From contig JAQXZB010000015.1 of assembly GCA_029226975.1 (NCBI GenBank), positions 1-64,000 of the forward strand: a stretch of DNA of 64,000 bases, read 5' to 3'. Both the position numbers and the translations under genes were made by a program. Under the pieces are notes generated by a model. It worked only from the letters and a program-made list of their open reading frames with translations, was not told the origin of the DNA and ran no database searches. Positions within the stretch are counted from its first letter, which is position 1, and every line of letters starts with the position of its first letter. This DNA comes from Clostridiales bacterium (GTDB lineage: Bacteria; Bacillota; Clostridia; UBA1381). This document shows positions 50,521-57,817 of this stretch, piece by piece.

Positions 50521-51346
50521 TGCGGATAATCTGATACTGTCCGCCTTAAGAGAGGATATAACCGGTGAGGATATAACCACAAACGCCGTTATGCGCGAAT
50601 ATCAAAAGGGCGAGGTGCAGCTCATATGCAAGCAGGACGGAGTTTTGGCAGGTTTAGAGGTCTTTAAGAGGGTTTTTGAGCTTCTGGACGATAAAATCGA
50701 ATTTGAGATGAATAACAGTGACGGGGATTTTGTCAAAAACGGTGATGTTATAGGTGTTGTGCGCGGAGATATACGCGTTCTGCTTTCGGGCGAGAGAACG
50801 GCACTTAATTATCTGCAGAGAATGAGCGGAATTGCTACATATACAAACGATATTGTAAAGCTTCTTGAGGGTACGGGAATTAAGCTTCTCGACACAAGAA
50901 AAACCACTCCGAATATGCGTATATTTGAAAAATACGCAGTAAAGGTGGGCGGCGGCTGCAATCACAGATACAATTTGAGTGATGGTGTATTGTTAAAGGA
51001 CAATCACATCGGCGCGGCCGGAAGCATCACCAAGGCGGTTATGATGGCAAAGGAATACGCTCCCTTTGTAAGAAAAATCGAGGTTGAAACGGAAAACCTG
51101 GATATGGTCGCAGAAGCCCTTAAGGCAGGTGCGGATATAATCATGCTTGACAATATGAGCGATGAGGATATGAAAAAAGCGGTTGAAATGATAGACGGCA
51201 GAGCGCAGACGGAATGCAGCGGCAACATTACCAAGGAAAATATAAAAAGACTGTCAGACATAGGCGTGGACTATGTTTCCAGCGGTGCGCTGACTCATTC
51301 CGCGCCGATAATGGATTTGTCGCTTAAAAATCTTCATGCAGTCTGA
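50495..51346 (+). CDS. nadC: Quinolinate phosphoribosyltransferase (decarboxylating)
   Basis: Converts quinolinate and PRPP to nicotinate mononucleotide. 283 residues. RTALNYLQRMSGIAT, DTRKTTPNMRIFEKYAV, GGGCNHRYNLSDGVLLKDNHI, EVETENLDM and LDNMS are the conserved blocks, including substrate-binding Arg, His and Lys. Start ATG 50495 lies inside the nadB 3' end behind AAAGGAG, so the two are translationally coupled. Confidence 0.94.
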   Translation: MNKITTRLNADNLILSALREDITGEDITTNAVMREYQKGEVQLICKQDGVLAGLEVFKRVFELLDDKIEFEMNNSDGDFVKNGDVIGVVRGDIRVLLSGERTALNYLQRMSGIATYTNDIVKLLEGTGIKLLDTRKTTPNMRIFEKYAVKVGGGCNHRYNLSDGVLLKDNHIGAAGSITKAVMMAKEYAPFVRKIEVETENLDMVAEALKAGADIIMLDNMSDEDMKKAVEMIDGRAQTECSGNITKENIKRLSDIGVDYVSSGALTHSAPIMDLSLKNLHAV

Positions 51347-51357
51347 AAGAGGGACAA

Positions 51358-51873
51358 ATGGATACGCTAAAAAGACGTGAAGATATTTTAAGTATAATAT
51401 CAAAAAGCACCTCTCCGGTATCGGGGGCGGCGCTTGCCGAGAAAATGCAGGTGTCCAGACAGATAATAGTTTCGGATATAGCGCATCTTAAAGCGGACGG
51501 AAATGATATTCTCTCAACGAACAAGGGCTATATATTAAATCAGCCCAAGCGCGCCCAAAGAGTGTTTAAGGTTTTTCACAGCGATGAAGATTTGGGAGAT
51601 GAGCTTTTTGCCGTTGTGGAAGCGGGGGCAAGGATTGAGGATGTATATGTGTGGCACAAGATATACGGAAAAATCGTGGGCAGGCTTGATATATCCTCAA
51701 GACGGGAGGTATGCGAATACCTCGAAAGCCTAAGAACCGGGCGTTCCGCACCCCTTAAAAACGTTACATCCGGGTATCATTACCATACCGTCACAGCAGA
51801 GAATGAGGAAATCCTCGATAGGGTGGAGAAAATACTCAGCCAAAAGGGATTTTTGGTCAAAGAGGAAGAATAA
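51358..51873 (+). CDS. niaR: NAD-biosynthesis transcriptional repressor (HTH plus 3H domain)
   Basis: 171 residues. N-terminal winged helix (REDILSIISKSTSPVSGAALAEKM, VSRQIIVSDIAHLKADG) and C-terminal 3H domain with its conserved His (VYVWHKIYGKI and SGYHYHTV). This is the NiaR (YrxA) family, a nicotinate-responsive repressor of NAD genes in Firmicutes. It sits 11 bases after nadC behind GAAAGAGGG, in the operon it presumably controls through the palindrome at 49149-49184. Confidence 0.9.
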   Translation: MDTLKRREDILSIISKSTSPVSGAALAEKMQVSRQIIVSDIAHLKADGNDILSTNKGYILNQPKRAQRVFKVFHSDEDLGDELFAVVEAGARIEDVYVWHKIYGKIVGRLDISSRREVCEYLESLRTGRSAPLKNVTSGYHYHTVTAENEEILDRVEKILSQKGFLVKEEE

Positions 51874-51929
51874 ATTAAGCGGTAAAAACAGGCATATAAA
51901 TAATTTTAATTTTTTTTTGAAAAAGGGGT

Positions 51930-51957
51930 TGACATTTGGTCTTATCGGTGTATAATA
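51930..51957 (+). promoter_or_regulatory. Promoter of the ABC exporter transcript
   Basis: TTGACA, 16-base spacer, TATAAT (ending near 51957), about 90 bases upstream of the start codon. Confidence 0.75.
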
Positions 51958-51984
51958 TGTTAGTAAATTAAAACCAATTAAGAC

Positions 51985-52048
51985 ATCATCTCCCTTTGAG
52001 GGGGTGAACGGCAGAGAGATACTGCCGTAAACGAAAGCGGTGATTTAT
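51985..52048 (+). promoter_or_regulatory. Structured 5' leader able to mask the ribosome site (riboswitch candidate)
   Basis: ATCATC (51985-51990) can pair with GGTGAT (52039-52044), the ribosome site of the exporter gene, closing a junction that contains hairpin ACGGCAG/CTGCCGT (52008-52014 and 52022-52028). Alternatively TCATCTCC (51986-51993) pairs with GGGGGTGA (52000-52007), freeing the ribosome site. Two mutually exclusive pairings of one strand are the hallmark of a translational switch. I do not recognise a known riboswitch class. An eight-codon GTG frame (52004-52030) is a weaker leader-peptide alternative. Confidence 0.55.
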
Positions 52049-53878
52049 ATGCCAAAGAAATCAAATATAACCCAAGAACAGGCTTTGCCGGATTATGAGC
52101 CTTTATTTAATGAAAATTCGGATACCATAAGAAAAAAGCCGATTAAACTGCTTGTCGGTATTATGAGTATGAACTGGGCGAGAATTTTGCTGTCCATTTT
52201 GCTGTATGTTGTAAAAAGCTGCGCCCAGTGGATAATACCGATAATTACGGCGAATATAATAAATGCGGTTACATATACAGACAGCGCCACTGCCAAGACT
52301 CTGCTTATGAATGCCGCAATTCTTTTTGCGGTCGTTGTTCAAAATATTCCCACTCATGTACTTTATGCAAGATATACCGACAGAATGTTAAGGAACATCG
52401 GTGCCGGTCTGCGCAATACCCTTGTAAGAAAGCTTCAGCATTTGTCGCTTTCCTATCACAGGGAGATAGAGTCGGGGCGTATTCAGTCCAAATTCCTGCG
52501 CGATATTGAAGCGATAGAGTTCTTTAATAACCATTTCATAAAAACCGTTATTCCCGCAATCATAGGGATTATTGTTTCTGTGGCAATCTCCGTATGCAAG
52601 AGTGGCGAGGTGACGATTTTCTATGCGCTGGTAATTCCGGTGAATATAATCGCTGTTAATCTTTTCCGCAAGAAGATGAATGAGAATAATCATCGATTCA
52701 GATATGAAAATGAAAATATGTCCGCCAATGTGTCGTCCATGATTGACATGATTCCCGTTACCAAGGCGCATGGACTTGAGAACGAGGAGATTTCAAGACT
52801 GGAGGGGATTATAAAATCGCTTAAGGAAAAGGGAATTATCGTTGACAGGACAAACGCATATTTCGGCTCGATTACATGGGTAATAAGTCAGTTGCTTAGC
52901 GGATTGTGTTTGATATTTACCGGCTATCTTGCGTTTAAGGGCAAAATTGACGTGGGAGATATAGTGATTTATCAGACATACTTTAACAATATATCCGGCA
53001 ATGTTCAAACCCTTGTAAATATATATCCGGAGCTTGCAAAGGGTCTTGAATCGGTAAGAAGTGTATCGGAAATAGTTTTATCGGACCATACCGAGGACAA
53101 CCGCAATAAAATAAAGTTAAGGTATGTTCACGGCTCCATAGACTTTAAAAATGTATATTTCAGATACCCCAATTCGGATAAGGATATAATAAAGGATTTT
53201 TCCCTAAATGTAAATCCCGGCGAATGTGTTGCCTTTGTCGGCTCATCCGGCTCCGGCAAGTCCACGATAATGAATATGATTATCGGCTTTTTGCCGCCTG
53301 TAAGCGGTGAGCTTTCAATCGACGGAAAGCCGATTGAGATGCTTAATCTTACCAATTACCGCAAATTCATATCGGTTGTGCCGCAGAACTCGATATTGTT
53401 TAAAGGGACGATAAAGGAGAATATTACATACGGACTGACGAATGTAAGCGAAGCGGAGCTTGAACGTGCGGTAAAGATGGCAAATATTGACGAGTTTCTG
53501 CCCTCTTTGCCCGACGGAATAAATACCGTTGTGGGCGAGCATGGTGATAAGCTTTCCGGCGGTCAGAAGCAGCGTATTTCCATTGCCAGAGCACTTATAA
53601 GAAATCCGCGGATACTCATTCTTGACGAAGCAACCTCGGCACTTGACAATATTTCCGAATACCATGTACAGAGGGCAATTTCATCGCTTATCAAGGGACG
53701 AACTACCTTTATTGTGGCGCACAGGCTCTCAACAATTCGTGACGCGGATAAAATAGTTGTAATGGACGAGGGACGGATTGTGGAAACAGGCACCTTTGAG
53801 GAGCTTATGGAAAAGAAGGGTCGTTTTTACGAGCTTAAGAAATTAAACGAAATCGGACTTGAAAAGGAAACGGAATAA
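52049..53878 (+). CDS. ABC exporter (fused membrane and ATPase domains)
   Basis: 609-residue half-transporter of the MsbA/LmrA type. Six transmembrane helices at about 30-310 (ARILLSILLYVVKSCAQWII onward), then an ATPase domain with GSSGSGKST (Walker A, about 398), LSGGQKQR (signature, about 502), ILILDEATSALD (Walker B) and a switch His in IVAHRLST. ATG 52049 follows GGTGA in the leader; GTG 52040 is less likely. Single gene, so it would work as a homodimer. Substrate (lipid, peptide, drug) unknown. The preceding leader suggests induction by its own substrate or by translation stress (inference). Confidence 0.9.
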   Translation: MPKKSNITQEQALPDYEPLFNENSDTIRKKPIKLLVGIMSMNWARILLSILLYVVKSCAQWIIPIITANIINAVTYTDSATAKTLLMNAAILFAVVVQNIPTHVLYARYTDRMLRNIGAGLRNTLVRKLQHLSLSYHREIESGRIQSKFLRDIEAIEFFNNHFIKTVIPAIIGIIVSVAISVCKSGEVTIFYALVIPVNIIAVNLFRKKMNENNHRFRYENENMSANVSSMIDMIPVTKAHGLENEEISRLEGIIKSLKEKGIIVDRTNAYFGSITWVISQLLSGLCLIFTGYLAFKGKIDVGDIVIYQTYFNNISGNVQTLVNIYPELAKGLESVRSVSEIVLSDHTEDNRNKIKLRYVHGSIDFKNVYFRYPNSDKDIIKDFSLNVNPGECVAFVGSSGSGKSTIMNMIIGFLPPVSGELSIDGKPIEMLNLTNYRKFISVVPQNSILFKGTIKENITYGLTNVSEAELERAVKMANIDEFLPSLPDGINTVVGEHGDKLSGGQKQRISIARALIRNPRILILDEATSALDNISEYHVQRAISSLIKGRTTFIVAHRLSTIRDADKIVVMDEGRIVETGTFEELMEKKGRFYELKKLNEIGLEKETE

Positions 53879-53885
53879 ATTGAAG

Positions 53886-53906
53886 CCCGGAGCGGTCTGC
53901 TCCGGG
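53886..53906 (+). terminator. Terminator after the ABC exporter
   Basis: CCCGGAGC-GGTCT-GCTCCGGG, an 8-bp GC-rich stem with a poor T run (TTCTGCTCTATTTT). Confidence 0.65.
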
Positions 53907-54021
53907 TTCTGCTCTATTTTAACAGGTCAAATATTCTTAATTCGCGCAGTGTTTTCTGTAAATGGATTTTTGAAAAAGTATGCAGATATGGCTGACAAGT
54001 ACCTGAACATATCACATGATA

Positions 54022-54051
54022 TTGACAATATATGATTAAATATGGTATAAT
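54022..54051 (+). promoter_or_regulatory. Promoter of the M15 peptidase gene
   Basis: TTGACA (54022-54027), 18-base spacer, TATAAT (54046-54051). Confidence 0.75.
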
Positions 54052-54111
54052 CAGCCAAAGAGCTGTTGACTATAATAGATCTTTAGACAACAAAAAATAG
54101 TGGGTGATTAA

Positions 54112-54963
54112 ATGTATATCAAAAAAGAAATTCACAAAAGGCAAAGAAAAAGAAAACAGCAAAGAATGATTGCTTTGATTGTTGTGCTTGCGGGATTGGC
54201 GGCAATAACGGCGGGATTTTTGAAATTAGTTGTTTTTCGCGGCACTGATCCTAAACCGTCGGAGGATATTTATGTGATGGCGACGGACTATCCTACATAT
54301 GTGCCTGAGCAAAGCCCCACAGAGCTTCCTACGGAAATTCCTACGGCGGCGCCGACCGAGCAGGTGATAACTAAAAGGGGTAGTGCACAGCCTATTCCCG
54401 AGAATGTACGGGAGCTGATGTCGGGAAGCTCAATGACGCCCAATTATAATATAACCTATGATGATTTATCCTATCTTACAATACCGCACTATGATTTTTC
54501 ATATAACGTAACCGAGGGCCATATGGTGGTGGATGCCGATTTGGCGCAGGAAGTGCTGGATATATTTGAAGAATTATTCGATATTCAATATCCTATCCAA
54601 AGAATGGAGCTGGTTGATAATTATGGTGCTGATGACTATATGTCAATAGAAAACAATAATACATCATCATTCAATTACCGCGAATCAACAGATGGCTCGG
54701 GGAGATTATCGAAGCACGCGCTGGGCAGAGCGATTGATATAAATCCGCAGATAAATCCTTATGTCAATGCTGACGGTACAGGCGCACATTCCAATGCGGC
54801 AGAGTATTGGAGCCGGGATGTGAGCAACTGGACAAGTGATATTGCAAAGGCGGCATACATCGGATATGATACTGAAATTTATAGGATTTTTGTTAATGAA
54901 CATGGATGGTCTTGGGGAGGAGCATGGGATTCTTATAGGGACTATCAGCATTTTCAGAAATAA
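54112..54963 (+). CDS. Membrane-anchored M15-family peptidase (D,D- or L,D-peptidase-like)
   Basis: 283 residues. Basic N-terminus, one transmembrane helix (about 18-40, MIALIVVLAGLAAITAGFL), a Pro/Thr/Glu-rich linker to about 85, then an extracellular domain. SKHALGRAIDINPQINPYV holds the zinc His and Asp, and HGWSWGGAW...DYQHFQK the catalytic-side and last zinc His, as in the M15 (VanY/Peptidase_M15_4) fold. It probably trims cell-wall peptides. Monocistronic with its own promoter. Confidence 0.82.
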   Translation: MYIKKEIHKRQRKRKQQRMIALIVVLAGLAAITAGFLKLVVFRGTDPKPSEDIYVMATDYPTYVPEQSPTELPTEIPTAAPTEQVITKRGSAQPIPENVRELMSGSSMTPNYNITYDDLSYLTIPHYDFSYNVTEGHMVVDADLAQEVLDIFEELFDIQYPIQRMELVDNYGADDYMSIENNNTSSFNYRESTDGSGRLSKHALGRAIDINPQINPYVNADGTGAHSNAAEYWSRDVSNWTSDIAKAAYIGYDTEIYRIFVNEHGWSWGGAWDSYRDYQHFQK

Positions 54964-55211
54964 ATCATAAGCGGAGCATTAACCGGCATCCGGCTTTGAA
55001 CGGACGGATATTGTGCAAAATGTACAAATTGTCACAAAAACGGCGATTTTGTACGATTTTGTGACAAAATGCGATTTTTCTTCGGAATTGCCTATGTGTT
55101 TTTGTCACAAATTGGGTCATATACCCCCAAATTTGACGTTTTAAAAATTCATTTTGCCAAACTTTGCCGAATTTTATTGAATTTTTTGGAGTTGTGATGT
55201 ATAATTTGTAT
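54964..55211 (+). other. Gene-free interval with GTCACAAA repeats
   Basis: No gene is supported; a minus-strand frame over it has no ribosome site. It holds three related words: TTGTCACAAAA (55029-55039), the perfect palindrome ATTTTGTGACAAAAT (55056-55070) and TTTTTGTCACAAATT (55099-55113). Then comes the promoter of the small RNA candidate. Confidence 0.5.
55177..55205 (+). promoter_or_regulatory. Promoter of the small RNA candidate
   Basis: TTGAAT (55177-55182), 17-base spacer, TATAAT (55200-55205). Confidence 0.7.
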
Positions 55212-55356
55212 GGAAAAACCATTTAGGTGGTTTTTCCTAAATTACCGGACAGGGGAGATGCTGCGTGCATATGCGCAGCAGTAGAAACCTGAACAGGCAT
55301 GGAGCATCGGCATAACAGTTTTAATGTTAAGCGGACTGCTCCATGTTGCTTTTTTG
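55212..55356 (+). ncRNA. Candidate small non-coding RNA, about 145 nt
   Basis: A promoter at 55177-55205 predicts a start near 55212. The transcript begins with a perfect hairpin, GGAAAAACCA (55212-55221) with TGGTTTTTCC (55228-55237). A second element is GCTGCG-TGCATATG-CGCAGC (55260-55279), enclosed by CAGG/CCTG, with A/G-rich internal loops. It ends with CATGGAGCA (55298-55306) paired with TGCTCCATG (55337-55345) and a T run (55350-55355). No start codon with a ribosome site lies inside. It does not match my memory of 6S, SRP or tmRNA. The GH127 gene downstream has its own promoter. Confidence 0.55.
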
Positions 55357-55368
55357 CGGTAAAAACAG

Positions 55369-55397
55369 TTGAAAACTACAGCGGACTATGTTATAAT
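55369..55397 (+). promoter_or_regulatory. Promoter of the GH127 gene
   Basis: TTGAAA (55369-55374), 17-base spacer, TATAAT (55392-55397). Confidence 0.75.
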
Positions 55398-55418
55398 TAG
55401 GCAAATATATGAAAGGAA

Positions 55419-57764
55419 ATGAACACCGTGAGATGTTTTAGCAAAAAGCCGGGCTTTGCCGATGCTTTAAGAGTATCGCTTGTCCCAAACAGCATATTTG
55501 AAGCAAGCGAGAGAACAGGCTTGGAATATATAAAATCCGTAGAGGTTGACAGGCTTCTTGCACCGTCTTTTGAGACGCGCGGACTGACAGCACCGAATAA
55601 TGCACAGCGTTACGGAGGTTGGGAAAGAAAAGGCGCAAACAACTGGGAAACCTCTGCCGATACATTTACGCTTGCAGGTCATTCTCTCGGACATTGGATG
55701 AGCGCCGCCGCCGTATTTTACAGGGATACGGAGGATGAGGAACTTTTAGAAATGCTCAATTATGCGGTTGACAAGCTTGATTATTTGCAGAGGATAACCA
55801 ATTCGGCATATATAGGCGGCTGTGGTGAGGAATGTTTTACAAGACTGTTTGATGGGGATGTTTCCTCATGGTCAAGGGGCTATTGGGTTCCTTGGTACGG
55901 CATACACAAAATTTATCAGGGACTGTTAGACGCATATGCTTATACCGGGAACGAAACGGCTTTTGCGGTGTTGAAAAAATTTGCGGACTGGGCAGTTGAC
56001 GGCACTGCGGGACTTAATGATTTACAGATGCAGACCATGCTTGAGGTTGAGCATGGCGGTATGAATGAAATATTTGCGTTTATGTATGAGCTTACCGGGG
56101 AGGAAAAATATCTTAATACGGCAAGGAGATTTACCCATGATATGGTAACAGAGCCACTTATATCGGGCAGGGATTGCCTTACGGGGCTTCATGCCAACAC
56201 GCAGATACCCAAAATTGTCGGCGCGGCAAAAATATATGAGCAGTCTCCCCATAAATATAAGGCTTACAGGACGGCGTGCGAAAATTTTTGGGACTTTGTG
56301 GTAAACAACCGTTCATACGCAATAGGCGGAAATTCCATAAGCGAGCATTTTGAAAACGAAGGTGCGGAAACCCTCGGAGTTAAAACCTGCGAAAGCTGCA
56401 ATACCTATAACATGATGCGGCTTACGGAGCATTTGTTCTCATGGAAGCATGACAGTGCATATATGGACTGGTATGAGGACGCGCTGTATAATCATATTCT
56501 GGGTCAGCAGGAACCTAAAACGGGTGCAAAGATGTATTTTGTATCGCTTTTGCCGGGACATCACAGAGTATATGAGATAAAAGGCGAATCTTGGTGGTGC
56601 TGTACGGGGACGGGCATGGAAAATCCGGGCAGATATACAAGATGCATTTACTATGAGGATAAGGACGAGTTGTATGTTAATTTGTATATGCCAAATACCT
56701 ATACATGGGCGGATAAGGGTTTAACCTTTAAAATGGAAACCGAATATCCCTATTCGGACAATATAAAAATGACCGTAACGGAGGGCTGTGGCTATGCTTC
56801 AATAAATTTTCGCGCACCGGCATGGCTTGAGGAGAAAATGACGGTTGAAGTGAACGGTAAAAGCCTTGCTTCGGGCGTGGGAGAGTACCTTGCGGCGGTG
56901 CGTGACTGGAAGGCGGGTGACGTGATAGATATTAAAATACCCATGAGTGTGCGGGTATATCGTTCAAGAGAGGATAATAAAATTGCATATAAATACGGAC
57001 CTGTCACACTGGCTGCACCCTTGGGAAGTGTTGAGGGCGTAAACGGAGCGGAGGAATATATAAGCAACGAAACCGTAATTGACACAAAAACACAAAGTGT
57101 TCCATACATAATAACCGGCAATAAAAAGGCAGAGGATTTGGCAGAGCTGACAGATAAAGCGTCGCTGACCTTTACCGTTAAAGCCGAAAATAATTCCGGC
57201 GGGAATGATATAAGACTTGTGCCCTTTTACGGTGTGCATCATCAATTTTATACGGTTTACTGGAATGTAAATACAGAAACGGACGGCTTTTTTAAAGCCT
57301 TAAACGATGTGACCATAGACAAGGTGGAGCCTGACGGACAGCAGGACGAAATCGGACACTGCAAAAAGACCAACACCTCAGGCAATATTCATCAAGGCAG
57401 CTTTACGGGTGCGGACGGAAAAATTCATATGTACCGCAGTGCGTGGGGAACAACGGACGAGGGCAGCGATGAGCTTCCGTATTTTTCATATGTTCTTAAG
57501 GCGGGAGCGGGACAGAGCTTTTTATATGCCGTATACCGGGGCTTGACCGAGCATACGGGAGATTTTAACATTCTTATTGACGGAGAAAAAATTGCGGATC
57601 AGACAATAGATAATTCAATGGGAGTGTATTCGGTATTCTATGAAATTCCGAAAAGCTTAACCCAAGGCAAGAAAACGGTCACAGTTAAGTTGCAGGCAAA
57701 AACGGCGGCTTCCTGTGCGGAAGCGCTTGAGCTTAGAATAACAAGCGGTGTGGTTTCAAAGTAA
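55419..57764 (+). CDS. GH127-family beta-L-arabinofuranosidase-like hydrolase
   Basis: Cytosolic (no signal peptide) enzyme releasing beta-L-arabinofuranose or related residues from imported oligosaccharides. 781 residues in the DUF1680/GH127 layout. Toroid landmarks are AGHSLGHWMSAAA, WVPWYGIHKIYQGLLDAY and HGGMNE. The active site matches that of HypBA1: Glu309 (ISEHF) as acid/base candidate, Glu325 and Cys327 (CESC), and Cys394/Cys395 (WWCCTGTG), with zinc-bound cysteine as nucleophile. C-terminal beta domains follow. ATG 55419 is only one base after AAAGGA; GTG 55428 has better spacing and may be the real start. A GH146 assignment is possible. Confidence 0.87.
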   Translation: MNTVRCFSKKPGFADALRVSLVPNSIFEASERTGLEYIKSVEVDRLLAPSFETRGLTAPNNAQRYGGWERKGANNWETSADTFTLAGHSLGHWMSAAAVFYRDTEDEELLEMLNYAVDKLDYLQRITNSAYIGGCGEECFTRLFDGDVSSWSRGYWVPWYGIHKIYQGLLDAYAYTGNETAFAVLKKFADWAVDGTAGLNDLQMQTMLEVEHGGMNEIFAFMYELTGEEKYLNTARRFTHDMVTEPLISGRDCLTGLHANTQIPKIVGAAKIYEQSPHKYKAYRTACENFWDFVVNNRSYAIGGNSISEHFENEGAETLGVKTCESCNTYNMMRLTEHLFSWKHDSAYMDWYEDALYNHILGQQEPKTGAKMYFVSLLPGHHRVYEIKGESWWCCTGTGMENPGRYTRCIYYEDKDELYVNLYMPNTYTWADKGLTFKMETEYPYSDNIKMTVTEGCGYASINFRAPAWLEEKMTVEVNGKSLASGVGEYLAAVRDWKAGDVIDIKIPMSVRVYRSREDNKIAYKYGPVTLAAPLGSVEGVNGAEEYISNETVIDTKTQSVPYIITGNKKAEDLAELTDKASLTFTVKAENNSGGNDIRLVPFYGVHHQFYTVYWNVNTETDGFFKALNDVTIDKVEPDGQQDEIGHCKKTNTSGNIHQGSFTGADGKIHMYRSAWGTTDEGSDELPYFSYVLKAGAGQSFLYAVYRGLTEHTGDFNILIDGEKIADQTIDNSMGVYSVFYEIPKSLTQGKKTVTVKLQAKTAASCAEALELRITSGVVSK

Positions 57765-57769
57765 ATAAT

Positions 57770-57813
57770 AAGGGTCTGTATCAAAACTCGATTGGGCTTT
57801 GATACAGACCCTT
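57770..57813. terminator. Bidirectional terminator
   Basis: A perfect 16-bp stem, AAGGGTCTGTATCAAA (57770-57785) with TTTGATACAGACCCTT (57798-57813), between two convergent genes. Confidence 0.85.
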
Positions 57814-57817
57814 GTGG

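Noticed and set aside
52004-52030. Eight-codon leader peptide (GTG start) in the exporter leader
   Set aside because: The possible ribosome site touches the start codon, and the segment is better explained by base pairing.
51985-52048. Match of the exporter leader to THF, preQ1, yybP-ykoY or guanidine riboswitches
   Set aside because: Key consensus words of these classes are not present; I therefore leave the class open.
54965-55222. 85-codon minus-strand frame in the intergenic region
   Set aside because: No ribosome site; its residues derive from the GTCACAAA repeats and the 5' hairpin of the RNA candidate.
55212-55356. Assignment of the RNA candidate to SRP RNA or 6S RNA
   Set aside because: The SRP helix-8 consensus (GGAAG...GAGCAG with matching 5' arm) is absent, and the 5' and 3' ends do not pair as 6S requires.
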